DNA of 64,000 bases, from assembly GCA_965243345.1 (NCBI GenBank), contig CBDEUR010000003.1:4402001-4466000 (forward strand), read 5' to 3'. The stretch is from Bin52 sp965243345. GTDB lineage: Bacteria; Pseudomonadota; Alphaproteobacteria; Thalassobaculales; Thalassobaculaceae. The translations under genes and the position numbers were made by a program. The notes under the pieces were generated by a model, which worked only from the letters and a program-made list of their open reading frames with translations, searched no databases and was not told the origin of the DNA. How positions within the stretch are numbered: position 1 is the first letter of the stretch; the number at the start of each line of letters is the position of its first letter. Positions 1 to 8,247 of this stretch are shown piece by piece.

Positions 1-1522
1 TGGTCGCCGTCCTCGTTGCGCCCGGGTCCGGGATGCCGCTTGCCCCCCGGTCGCCCTCCGCGATCCACTTGCCCGCGCAGGCCGTATCGGAATTCTGGTC
101 GCAGTAGCGCAGGTCGTAGTCGATCACGTACGCGCCGTTGACCTTGTCCGGCGCGGCCCAGCGCACCGACAGCTCGCCGCCCTTGCCCGTCTGCGCCACC
201 GACGGCGCGGCCGGCGCGTCCGGCGGCAGCGCGTCCTTCACATGGCCGTGGATCGTGAATTCAGCAACAAGGTCCTGGCCGCCCAGAACAAGCCGCTGCC
301 AGGACCCTGTCGCTTTGTCCACATGAACGTCCGCAATGCTCCACCCCGCCGCGAACACGTCCTCGACGGGGAAATCCCGCCTGCCAACCCATCTGTAGTG
401 GTCCGCGTTCCCGGTCGTGTTGATCCGCACGAAATACGTCGTGCTCGGCTCCAGATCGATGCCGCCCACCGCCGTGAACGTGTTGGTGAGGCCTGACGAC
501 ACCGACGCCGGCGCCGTCAGCCTCCCCAAGAGGGCGTTTGGGATCGCAAAGGCGCCGCCGGACGTGTCGCTCGTCCAGATCTCCACGCTGAAGTCCGGCT
601 TCGGGCCTGCAGTGAGTGACAGGCTCAGCTGCACTCCGGTCAGCTTGTAGCCCCCGGGGGCGGTGCCGGTGGTGAACGCCTGTGCGGGATTGCCGGTGAA
701 CTTTATGGTGGTCACCGTGTAGCCCGATCCCAAATTCTGATTGCTCACCAGCGCGCCGGCGGTCCGCGCGGGTCCGAACCCGGTCCGCACCGGCGCGGTC
801 TTGGCGTAGCCGTGGAGTTCGATCCGCAGGGCGTTGGTATTGGTGTTCCAGGAGTTCAGGTTGGCCGCCCTCTGGAACCGCGCGTTGGCGATGGCCCAGC
901 CCGCCAGCCCGCCCGTATCCTCGCCGTCCGCGGCCGTCGCCGTTGCGCTGGGCGCACTTGTCGCCGTGGCCGTCACGTCCAGAAAGAAGACGTAGCCCTC
1001 GTTGGGAGCCAGGTCGATACCGCCCCCGGTCGCCGTCCATGTCTTGGCCCCGTCCGTTGTCAGCGAAGACGGGTTGGTGAGCGTGCCCAGGCTGTCGCCG
1101 GTCGGATGGCCGGTCACGTCGTCCGCAAGGAAGATCCGCGCGGTGTAGGTCGGAACGCCGGTGTTGCCGTCGATATCGACCTTCACCGAGGTCAGCTTGT
1201 AGCCGGCGCTGTTGCTGCCCGTGTCGAACGCCTGGGCAATGTCGTTGTTGAAAGCGATTGTGTCGTTGTTGGCCTGCCCGGTGTTGCCCACCATCTCGAC
1301 GCTGGTCTGCGCCAGTGCCGGCGCGGCGGGGACAAGCAGGAACAGGCCAGCGGCGAGCAGGCAGGCCGCCGCGCCGCCCGGCCGCGCGAAACGGCCGGGG
1401 AGAACGGAAGCAAGGGAGGAGGCAGCCTCCGCCGGACGGCGGGGGCGGGAAGCTAGCGCATGAGCTGAGCCTGCGTGAGGGCGGGACTGGCGCTCCCGCC
1501 GGGCATGGTCGGCGCGGCCCAT
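1..1522 (-). CDS. Secreted beta-rich protein with repeated modules and an Fn3-like domain (3' end beyond window)
   Basis: I translated this frame by hand; it is open from the left edge and lacks its C-terminus. From the ATG at 1522 it has a long basic leader, a hydrophobic stretch (LLAAGLFLLVPAAPALA, about residues 53-70) with an ALA|QT cleavage-like site, then two similar modules. Each module contains an 'AFxTG...GYKLTxVxxxL' pattern followed by a 'GGIDLxPxxxYxxxxxxT' pattern. An Fn3-like segment (PPDAPAAPSVAQTG...) comes last. The modules resemble those of surface or exported repeat proteins. The start is uncertain. An in-frame ATG at 1717 has a better ribosome site (GAGG, 6 nt spacing) and would place the 7-bp array at 1577-1709 inside the coding region, but it would bury the signal sequence more than 100 residues in. 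Function unknown. Confidence 0.7.
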   Translation of the reverse strand, partial: MGRADHARRERQSRPHAGSAHALASRPRRPAEAASSLASVLPGRFARPGGAAACLLAAGLFLLVPAAPALAQTSVEMVGNTGQANNDTIAFNNDIAQAFDTGSNSAGYKLTSVKVDIDGNTGVPTYTARIFLADDVTGHPTGDSLGTLTNPSSLTTDGAKTWTATGGGIDLAPNEGYVFFLDVTATATSAPSATATAADGEDTGGLAGWAIANARFQRAANLNSWNTNTNALRIELHGYAKTAPVRTGFGPARTAGALVSNQNLGSGYTVTTIKFTGNPAQAFTTGTAPGGYKLTGVQLSLSLTAGPKPDFSVEIWTSDTSGGAFAIPNALLGRLTAPASVSSGLTNTFTAVGGIDLEPSTTYFVRINTTGNADHYRWVGRRDFPVEDVFAAGWSIADVHVDKATGSWQRLVLGGQDLVAEFTIHGHVKDALPPDAPAAPSVAQTGKGGELSVRWAAPDKVNGAYVIDYDLRYCDQNSDTACAGKWIAEGDRGASGIPDPGATRTAT

Positions 1523-1576
1523 GGCATCAGCCGCGCGGCAGGAATGCGGTGGGTGCCGGAGCGCTCGGACATGGCC

Positions 1577-1709
1577 CGGCTCTCGGCTCTCGGCTCTCGG
1601 CTCTCGGCTCTCGGCTCTCGGCTCTCGGCTCTCGGCTCTCGGCTCTCGGCTCTCGGCTCTCGGCTCTCGGCTCTCGGCTCTCGGCTCTCGGCTCTCGGCT
1701 CTCGGCTCT
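1577..1709. repeat. Heptanucleotide tandem array, 19 perfect copies of CGGCTCT
   Basis: The unit CGGCTCT (AGAGCCG on the minus strand) repeats 19 times without a mismatch. Seven is not a multiple of three, so every frame through it encodes a 7-residue period; in the minus frame joined to the secreted-protein gene this is REPRAES. None of the minus frames has a stop inside the array. The array lies 55 bp upstream of the ATG at 1522, or inside the ORF if translation starts at 1717. Perfect short arrays of this kind change copy number by slipped-strand mispairing. Confidence 0.97.
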
Positions 1710-1918
1710 CTAAGCATGACGCACCTCACTTCGCCCGACGCGGCCTGGGGACACACGACGAGTGGTCGCCGCAACCCGATCGCTGCCGCGTCCAGACGCT
1801 TCGGCGCGCCGGTCTCGATGGCGTCACATCCGGTCATCCACCCTCCGCGGCGCAGTCACCGCAGGCTTCGCGAAACCCTGCTGCCGGACAGGGTATCCCG
1901 GCACAAGCCCTTGTAAAT

Positions 1919-1934
1919 CCTCCCATATGGGAGG
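1919..1934. promoter_or_regulatory. 16-bp perfect palindrome, candidate LuxR-family operator (site 1)
   Basis: CCTCCCATATGGGAGG is a perfect inverted repeat. It lies between the 3' end of the LuxR-type gene and the minus-strand secreted-protein gene, about 200 bp upstream of the candidate start at 1717. The same core (CCTCCCATWTGGGAGG) occurs once more, upstream of the LuxR-type gene at 3284-3305. No T-run follows, so a terminator is less likely than a protein-binding site. Assignment to the LuxR regulator is inferred from position and symmetry. Confidence 0.6.
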
Positions 1935-1980
1935 TGTGCGGAGCCCGCTGGAGTGCCGATGACGGCGGACCCGGCTGCCG

Positions 1981-3123
1981 TCAGCGCCGCGACACGGCGT
2001 TTGCCGCCAGGACCAGGCGGACCAGATCGACCTGCCCGGTTGCGCCCAGCTTGCGGTAGACCTGCTTGGTCAGCCAGCGCACGTAGTCCTCCGACCAGCC
2101 CGCCACTGCGGCGATTTCGCGCACCTTCAGCCCCTCGGCCAGCAGCGCCGACATCCGGCCCTCGGACGGCGTCAGCCCGAGCATCGCCGCCACCCTCGCC
2201 GCGTTGATGCGCGGGCGCCGAGCCGGGTCGACCACCAGCACCAGCGCCGCCACCCGGCGCCCCCCGAAATCCGTCTCGCTGTCGCCTACCGGGCTGACGT
2301 GCAGCCCCAGCCGCGACCGGCCGGAGGATCGCTGGATCGTCATCGAGCCCCCGACCGGCGCCTCGCCCCACAGCCCCGGCAGGGCGCGCCCCACCAGCCT
2401 GCGCAGACGGCTGCGGTCCGCCGGCAGCCCGGCATCGAGGACGCCGTCGCTCTCGAGCAGCCCGTCACCGAGGCGCAGGATCTCGAGCGCTGGAGAGTTT
2501 GCCTCCAGCACCCGCCCGCCGCGGTCCAGATGCATGGCGCCGATGCGGTCGTTTTCCAGCAGCCCCTCCAGGCCCGCGCCGAGCGCATCGGCTGCCGCCA
2601 TCTCCTGCCGGATCAGGACCGATCGATAGAGATGCGGCAGCAGACGCTCGAGCAGCCGGAGCCGGTCCTGCTGCCAGACGCCGCCGACGGGGTTGCCGGC
2701 GCCCCAGATGATGCCCAGTCCCTCAGGCCCGTCGAAGCGCACCAGCAAGCCTTCATGGCCGCCCATGCGCCGCAGGCCCTCGTTGTATACCGGCGACGTC
2801 TTCAACTCGTCCTGGGTATAGAGGTCGGGGGTGTGGACCAGCCGGCCGTGGGGAAGGCGCCTGATGCGGGGCACCGCTTCGTCGTGCCGGTAGTAGGCGT
2901 CGAAGTAGGCACGCCCCAGGTCCTCGCGGCTGTCGCCGCGTTCCAGGAAGCGGGCGAAGGTGAGGCGCACGCCGTTCTCGGACACTTCGCCGACGACCAG
3001 GGCATTCTTGTGGAAGCCGACCGCCTCCTCGACCAGGCCCGAGGCGACCGGCCAGCGGGTGTCGTCGAGGGCGGCCTCGTACAACGATGCGAGGCAGCGC
3101 TCGAAGGCATTGTCCGGGTTCAC
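1981..3123 (-). CDS. LuxR-family transcriptional regulator with N-terminal sensor region
   Basis: The 380-residue protein ends in a typical LuxR/GerE helix-turn-helix: LGLTPSEGRMSALLAEGL, then VREIAAVAGWSEDYVRWLTK and a YRKLGATGQVDLVRL recognition and dimerisation part (about residues 312-376). The first 300 residues look like a PAS/GAF-type sensor rather than an autoinducer-binding domain. No luxI-like synthase gene is present. The gene is flanked by two copies of one palindrome, one about 160 bp upstream of its start and one just downstream toward the secreted-protein gene. This suggests it controls itself and that neighbour. The inducing signal cannot be read from the sequence. Confidence 0.85.
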   Translation of the reverse strand: MNPDNAFERCLASLYEAALDDTRWPVASGLVEEAVGFHKNALVVGEVSENGVRLTFARFLERGDSREDLGRAYFDAYYRHDEAVPRIRRLPHGRLVHTPDLYTQDELKTSPVYNEGLRRMGGHEGLLVRFDGPEGLGIIWGAGNPVGGVWQQDRLRLLERLLPHLYRSVLIRQEMAAADALGAGLEGLLENDRIGAMHLDRGGRVLEANSPALEILRLGDGLLESDGVLDAGLPADRSRLRRLVGRALPGLWGEAPVGGSMTIQRSSGRSRLGLHVSPVGDSETDFGGRRVAALVLVVDPARRPRINAARVAAMLGLTPSEGRMSALLAEGLKVREIAAVAGWSEDYVRWLTKQVYRKLGATGQVDLVRLVLAANAVSRR

Positions 3124-3283
3124 GCCGCGGTTCTCCGGTGGTGCGCCCCTGCCGGTCCGAGGCGCAAACCGTCTTGCCGAAGAACGACGCCGTGACGTTC
3201 ATCTCTCCCCGAGGCGCCGGATCGCGCGGCGACCGTTCCGGTCCGCCGCGCGGCGCCACATGCGCGAAACCGGGCACTGCGGC

Positions 3284-3305
3284 ATACCTCCCATTTGGGA
3301 GGTAT
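3284..3305. promoter_or_regulatory. 22-bp palindrome upstream of the LuxR-type gene (site 2)
   Basis: Arms ATACCTCCCA and TGGGAGGTAT flank a central TT, so only the innermost base pair is mismatched. It shares the 16-bp core of the palindrome at 1919-1934. It sits about 160 bp upstream of the regulator's start codon, in the roughly 300-bp gap between that gene and topA, which otherwise shows no gene. The length and symmetry fit a dimeric LuxR-type operator. Binding is inferred. Confidence 0.65.
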
Positions 3306-3424
3306 TGCTAAAGCGGGAGGGTCAAGTGTCTGCGGACTGTCCATGATGCTCGGGCGGAACATTCCTCCATTCCCGCGGGAACGGTATCGCTCGAAGAGCC
3401 GGGGGAGGCCGACCTCCATGCCCC

Positions 3425-5974
3425 TCAGCCCTTTCCCGCGTCCCCCGGCTCCAGCAGCGCCACGGCGTCCTCCAGGGTCAGGTCGTCCGGGTCGCGGTTC
3501 TTCGGCAGCGAGGCGTAGCGCCGCCGGTGGGCGACGAACGGGCCGTAGTGGCCGGTCCTGAGCCGCACGGGCGCGCCGTCTGCGGGATGCCGGCCGAGTT
3601 CGCGCAGCACGACGACCGGACCCCGAATGCGGCTCTCCCGGACGACCCGGTCGGCGATCAGCGCCACCGCGCGGTTGATGCCGACGGCGAGCACATCCTC
3701 GCCCTCCGGGATCGCGGCGTAGGTCTCCTCGTGGCGCACCCACGGGCCGAACCGTCCGATGCCGGCGAGAACCGGCGCGCCTGTTTCGGGATGCATCCCC
3801 ACCTGCCGGGGCAGCGCCAGCAGCCGCAGCGCCGTGGCGAGGTCGACGTCGTCGTGCGGGAGCGACGGCGGCAGCGACATGCGCACCGGCTTCGGTTCGC
3901 CCTCGCGCCCGCCGCGCTGGACATACCAGCCGGTCGGACCGAGCCGCAGCGTGACCGCCGTCCCGGTCTGCGGGTCGACGCCGAGATCCCGCGGCCCGTC
4001 ATAGCCCTCCTCTTCCGCCGCCGCGACGCTCAGGCCGCGGCGATACCCGCATCCCTGCCAGTCGGTGCAGCCAACGAAGGGCCCGTAGCGGCTGAGCTTG
4101 AGCTCAAGGGTCTCGGTTCCGCAGGCCGGGCAGCGACGGCGTGCCGGGTCCGCGGCGTCGGAACCGAACAGGAGGGGGTCGAGGCGCGCCTGGACGGCGT
4201 TGCGCACCGTCCTGCGAGTGAGCCCGCCCGCCGCCCCGAGCGCGGCGTCGAACGGCGCCCAGAACGCCGCCAGCATGGTGTCGCGGGCGAGCGCGCCGGT
4301 GGCGATGCGGTCGAGATCGCCCTCCATGGAGGCGGTGAAGCCGTAGTCCATCCACTGCCCGAACCCGTGTTCCAGGAAGGCGGTCAGCACCTGGCCGCGC
4401 TCGGTCGGCAGGAGGCGGCGCTCGTCCAGAACGACGTAGCCGCGCTCCTTGAGCACCGCGATGATCGCGGCCCAGGTCGAAGGCCGGCCTATGCCGCGCT
4501 CCTCCAGGCGGCGCACCAGCCCGGCCTCGGTAAGGCGCGGCAGAGGTGTTGTGACCTTCTGTTCGGTTCGCACCGCCGTGACTGTCACCCGGTCTCCGGG
4601 GACGAGGCGCGGCAAGGTCCGCGCATCGTCACTCCCGTCCGTCTCGCCATCGTCCTCCCGGATCCGGTAGTGGCCGTCGAACGCCGTGGCCACGCATTCG
4701 GCGGCGAGCGCGATGGCGCCGTCCTCGCCGGCCAGCTCGATCCGCAACCTCTCGATCCGGGCCGCCGCCATCTGGCTGGCCAGCGCGCGGCGCCAGATCA
4801 GCCCGTAGAGCCGGTTCGCGTCCCGGTCGAGATGCCGGGCGACGGCTTCAGGCGTCCTGCGGAAGTCCGTCGGACGGATGGCCTCGTGCGCTTCCTGCAT
4901 GCCTTGTGTGCGCGCACCGAACGTCCTGGGACGGGCCGGCACGCATTCTGCGCCAAAGCGCTCGGTGATGACCGTGCGCGCCTGGCCGATGGCGGACCGG
5001 GACATGGCGGTGGAGCCGGTGCGCGGATAGGTGATCAGCCCCGTGGTCTCGGCGCCAACCGCGATGCCCTCGTACAGCCGCTGGGCGATCGCCATGGTCT
5101 GTCCGACATCGAGACCGAGCCGGCGCGAAGCGGCGAGCTGCAGTGTTGCGGTCGCGAATGGCGGATTTGGCGGCCGGTGCAGGATGTCGCGCTCGACCGT
5201 GGTGGCGCGCAGGACGGCCTTGCGGATCCGTCGGGCGGCATCCCGCGCCGTCTCTTCCGTCGAAAACCCGGCTTCGCCGACGGCAGCTCCGTCGATCCGG
5301 ACCAGCGTGGCCGGGAAGCCCGCCCCGTCCGCCGCCTGCGCCTCCGCTTCCACCATCCAGTACGAACGCGGCGTGAACGCCGCAATCCCGGCCTCGCGCT
5401 CGCAGATCAGCCTGAGCGCCACCGACTGCACCCGACCCGCCGAGCGGCAGCCCGGCAGCTTGCGCCACAGCAGCGGCGAGAGCCCGTAGCCCACAAGGTA
5501 GTCGAGCGCGCGGCGCGCCTGCCAGGCCCGCACCAGATCCATGTCGAGCGCGCGCGGGCTGGCAAGCGCAGCCCGCACGGCCGCCTCGGTCACCTCGTGG
5601 AACGCGGCGCGCTCGACGCGCCGCTCCCCGATCGCGTCCTGCGCTTCCAGCCAGTCCAGCACCTGCCAGGCGATCGCCTCGCCTTCGCGGTCCGGGTCGG
5701 TGGCAAGCACGAGCGCGTCGGCCTGTGCCAGTGCCTTCGCGATCCTCCCCAGCGTCCGGGCGCGCGCCCGCCCGGTCTCGTAGGTCATGGCGAAGCCTTC
5801 GTCGGGCCGGACCGAACCCGCCTTCGCCGCCAGGTCGCGCAGGTGGCCCCTTGTCGCGATCACGCGGTGTCCGGCGTCCAGCCAGGTCGAGAGGGTCCTC
5901 GCCTTGGCGGGCGATTCAACGACCACCACCTGGCGCCTGCCGTCTTCTGGTTTCCGCCGCCCGCTCCCGGCCAT
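3425..5974 (-). CDS. topA: DNA topoisomerase I (type IA)
   Basis: Relaxes negatively supercoiled DNA by single-strand passage. The N-terminal Toprim domain shows VVVESPAKA (catalytic Glu about residue 20) and ATDPDREGEAIAWQ (acidic residues 93-99). The active-site tyrosine lies in GLITYPRTGS (about Y316). HEAIRPTD and GIGRPSTWA motifs of the family follow. After residue 600 comes one zinc ribbon (CPACG...GCTDWQGCGY), then C-terminal repeats of the 'RFGPWVRHEETYAAI' and 'HYGPFVAHRRRYASL' type seen in alphaproteobacterial TopA. At 849 residues the length is normal. The consensus 'TYPRTDS' reads TYPRTGS here, a minor deviation. The large plus-strand ORF opposite is a shadow. Confidence 0.97.
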   Translation of the reverse strand: MAGSGRRKPEDGRRQVVVVESPAKARTLSTWLDAGHRVIATRGHLRDLAAKAGSVRPDEGFAMTYETGRARARTLGRIAKALAQADALVLATDPDREGEAIAWQVLDWLEAQDAIGERRVERAAFHEVTEAAVRAALASPRALDMDLVRAWQARRALDYLVGYGLSPLLWRKLPGCRSAGRVQSVALRLICEREAGIAAFTPRSYWMVEAEAQAADGAGFPATLVRIDGAAVGEAGFSTEETARDAARRIRKAVLRATTVERDILHRPPNPPFATATLQLAASRRLGLDVGQTMAIAQRLYEGIAVGAETTGLITYPRTGSTAMSRSAIGQARTVITERFGAECVPARPRTFGARTQGMQEAHEAIRPTDFRRTPEAVARHLDRDANRLYGLIWRRALASQMAAARIERLRIELAGEDGAIALAAECVATAFDGHYRIREDDGETDGSDDARTLPRLVPGDRVTVTAVRTEQKVTTPLPRLTEAGLVRRLEERGIGRPSTWAAIIAVLKERGYVVLDERRLLPTERGQVLTAFLEHGFGQWMDYGFTASMEGDLDRIATGALARDTMLAAFWAPFDAALGAAGGLTRRTVRNAVQARLDPLLFGSDAADPARRRCPACGTETLELKLSRYGPFVGCTDWQGCGYRRGLSVAAAEEEGYDGPRDLGVDPQTGTAVTLRLGPTGWYVQRGGREGEPKPVRMSLPPSLPHDDVDLATALRLLALPRQVGMHPETGAPVLAGIGRFGPWVRHEETYAAIPEGEDVLAVGINRAVALIADRVVRESRIRGPVVVLRELGRHPADGAPVRLRTGHYGPFVAHRRRYASLPKNRDPDDLTLEDAVALLEPGDAGKG

Positions 5975-6221
5975 GGCCCGTCCCCTGGCGTGGCGGTTCC
6001 GCTTCTCCCCGCCGGGACGCCACGCAACGGGCCAATTCCATTAATGCCCGGCGGCCGGAAATGAAAATGCCGATCAGGGGAATCTGCATGCCATTCGGGC
6101 CATGACGCCCGAGTGGCGGTCGACAGCCACGCCGGCAATCCCCACATGGAATCCGCAAGAGGAGGAGGAGGAAGCGTTCCGCTGCACCGGTGCCACGCGC
6201 AGCAAACAGAGGAGTGGCGAT

Positions 6222-7148
6222 ATGTTCGAAAGGCGAACCGATCTGGTCCGGCTTCTCGCCGTTGCGGATGCCGAACGGATCGTCACGGCAGCCGACCGGC
6301 TTGCCATGACCCAGCCCGCACTGAGCCGCATTGTCGCCCGCCTGGAGCGGGAGTTCGGCGCGCGACTGTTCGAGCGCATGCCCGCCGGCGTGCGTCCAAC
6401 CCGGCACGGCGACCTGGTCGTCGAGCACGCGCGCCGCATCGTGCGTGATATCGAGGACGGAGAAGAGGCGGTGGCCGCCGCGCTTGCCGGGCGCACCGGC
6501 AGGTTCCGCGTCACCGCCGCGCCGCTCTGGATGCAGGTGGTCGTCGCTCCCGCCGTCCAGGCGTTCCACGCCGTCTTCCCCGGGGTCGAGCTCAAGCTGC
6601 GCACCGCAGCCTGGCGTGAGGGCGCGCGGCTTCTCGCCGATGGCCGCTGCGACCTGCATTGCGGCGGTCCCGACACCGGCGAGGCCCTTCCCTCGCACCT
6701 CCGGCGCGAGCACTTCCTCGACGTGACCGCCGGCATCGTCGCCGCACGTCACCATCCGCTCCAGGACGCCGGGCCGCAGCCTCGCGACCTCGCCAGCTGG
6801 CCCTGGATCGACTTCGACGGACTGGCCGCAGCAGACAGCGGCGCCGGCCGCCCGTCCCTGGCCGCGGTTCTCGACGAACTGTGCGAACTGGCCGGCAGGC
6901 CGGTGCGCGCCCTCATCCGCGCCGGCTCGGCCGGCCTGACCCTGCTGGCGGCCGGCCCGTGGCTCGCCTGGCTGCCGCTCGATCTGCTCGACCGGCTGCC
7001 CGGAATGCCGCTCCGGCCCTTGCCTCTGAGCTTCGGGCGCCGCCGCTACCGCACCGGATTTGTTGCCAGGAGATCGGCCGAGGACCTGGAGCCGTTCAGA
7101 GCGCTCGAACAGGCGGTGCGCGACGTCGCCATCGGCCGGGAGGGATAG
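6222..7148 (+). CDS. LysR-family transcriptional regulator
   Basis: 308 residues. The N-terminal winged helix-turn-helix includes AADRLAMTQPALSRIVARLE (about 22-41) and FGARLFERMPAGVRPTRHG, both standard LysR features. An effector-binding domain with a 'GRFRVTAAPLW' start follows. The ATG at 6222 is chosen because it is preceded by AGAGGAG at good spacing and gives the usual LysR N-terminus; an upstream in-frame ATG at 6102 adds non-homologous residues. It is divergent from topA and convergent with the methyltransferase, so the regulated gene is not evident. GC-rich codon use matches its neighbours. Confidence 0.9.
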   Translation: MFERRTDLVRLLAVADAERIVTAADRLAMTQPALSRIVARLEREFGARLFERMPAGVRPTRHGDLVVEHARRIVRDIEDGEEAVAAALAGRTGRFRVTAAPLWMQVVVAPAVQAFHAVFPGVELKLRTAAWREGARLLADGRCDLHCGGPDTGEALPSHLRREHFLDVTAGIVAARHHPLQDAGPQPRDLASWPWIDFDGLAAADSGAGRPSLAAVLDELCELAGRPVRALIRAGSAGLTLLAAGPWLAWLPLDLLDRLPGMPLRPLPLSFGRRRYRTGFVARRSAEDLEPFRALEQAVRDVAIGREG

Positions 7149-7334
7149 GCGCCCGCCCGGCCCGGCACTCCCTTGCGGCGGCGTTTCTTCCGCCGTACTC
7201 GCAATGCGCCGGGGCTGCTGGCAAAGGCCGGCAGCGCCCGGAAGGCGCGGCCGCACCGGCTTGAAGGCGCCGGACGCGGGTTCTGGGAGGGGTGGGCGCT
7301 GGCAGGCCCCGGAAGGGAGTGTGGCCTGGCCGGT

Positions 7335-8024
7335 TCAGGGCCTGTCCTCACCCGGCCTGACGCCCTTGATGATGGTCGAGGGCGTGACCCGCCACAGGCA
7401 TTCCGCCGCCAGCCCGGCTGTTTCGAGTGCCGCCAGTTCCTCCTCCACGGAGAAGTAGACGTCCTCGTCGGCCCATTCCCGGAAATGTTCCCGGGCTCGC
7501 TCCTCCGTGATGCCGCAGGACACCATATGGGCCGCCCAGGTCTCGTACTCGGCCGATCGGTGATCGTCGGACGCCGGCATGGTGGCATCCGCGTTCAGGA
7601 ACAGGCCTCCCGGTGACAGCGCTTCGCGGATTGCGCGGTAGAGTGACCGCTTCTCCTCGATGGACGGCACGTGATGCAGGGCAAGTGACGCAACCACCGC
7701 GTCGCAGGCCGGCAGCGGGTCGAGAAACGACTGCTCCAGGAACCGGGTTCGCGCCCCGTATGCCGCAAGCCGCTGCCGGGCCTGGTCCAGCATTGCGGGG
7801 TCCACATCGATCAAGGTGACGCGGCACCGTCCGCACCTGTCCAGTACTGCCTGCGACAGCGCGCCGGTCCCGGCGCCGAGATCGAGGACATGTGCCGGAC
7901 CGCTTGCGGCAATCGTGCCCGCGACCAGCGCGAGCATTTCCTCGTAGCCGGGTACAAAGGTCCGGATCGCCTCGTCGTACGCGTCGATCTCGACGCGCAG
8001 GTGGCTGCTCACCGAATGGCTCAT
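7335..8024 (-). CDS. Class I SAM-dependent methyltransferase
   Basis: 229 residues from the ATG giving MSHSVSSHLRVEID. Motif I is VLDLGAGTGALSQAV (about 45-59), followed by an acidic loop TLIDVDPAML, the post-I signature ACDAVVASLALHHV, and motif III LSPGGLFLNAD. This is the small-molecule or biosynthetic methyltransferase fold (UbiE/CmoA-like). The substrate is not deducible. The start at 8024 is preferred over 8114 because it has GAGG upstream and starts near the normal N-terminal helix. It is convergent with the LysR gene and co-directional with the reductase gene upstream. Confidence 0.85.
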   Translation of the reverse strand: MSHSVSSHLRVEIDAYDEAIRTFVPGYEEMLALVAGTIAASGPAHVLDLGAGTGALSQAVLDRCGRCRVTLIDVDPAMLDQARQRLAAYGARTRFLEQSFLDPLPACDAVVASLALHHVPSIEEKRSLYRAIREALSPGGLFLNADATMPASDDHRSAEYETWAAHMVSCGITEERAREHFREWADEDVYFSVEEELAALETAGLAAECLWRVTPSTIIKGVRPGEDRP

Positions 8025-8247
8025 GGCCTCTATCGCTCCGCCTTCCTGCAGGGGACGCTCCCCGTCAAGCGTACCGGCGTGCGCGCGCCCGCGATACCCG
8101 CAGGTCTCGCGCACCGCACCGATACTGACCCGGGGACTGTCCGCGGTCCGCCACCCTTGTCGAGCTCGATACCGCCTGGCGCGGCCGGTATCCGCTCCTG
8201 CCCGGCCGTCGCTCTATCAGCGCCCGAACAGCCTGTGCCGCCCGGCT

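Noticed and set aside
1192..1413. 73-codon minus-strand ORF starting MLPFSPAVSRG
   Set aside because: It lies in the +1-shifted frame of the secreted protein, whose correct frame has the signal peptide and repeated modules.
3527..6064. 845-codon open frame on the plus strand opposite topA
   Set aside because: Its translation is Arg/Pro/Gly-rich with no motif, and it is the mirror of the TopA reading frame, whose catalytic residues are complete.
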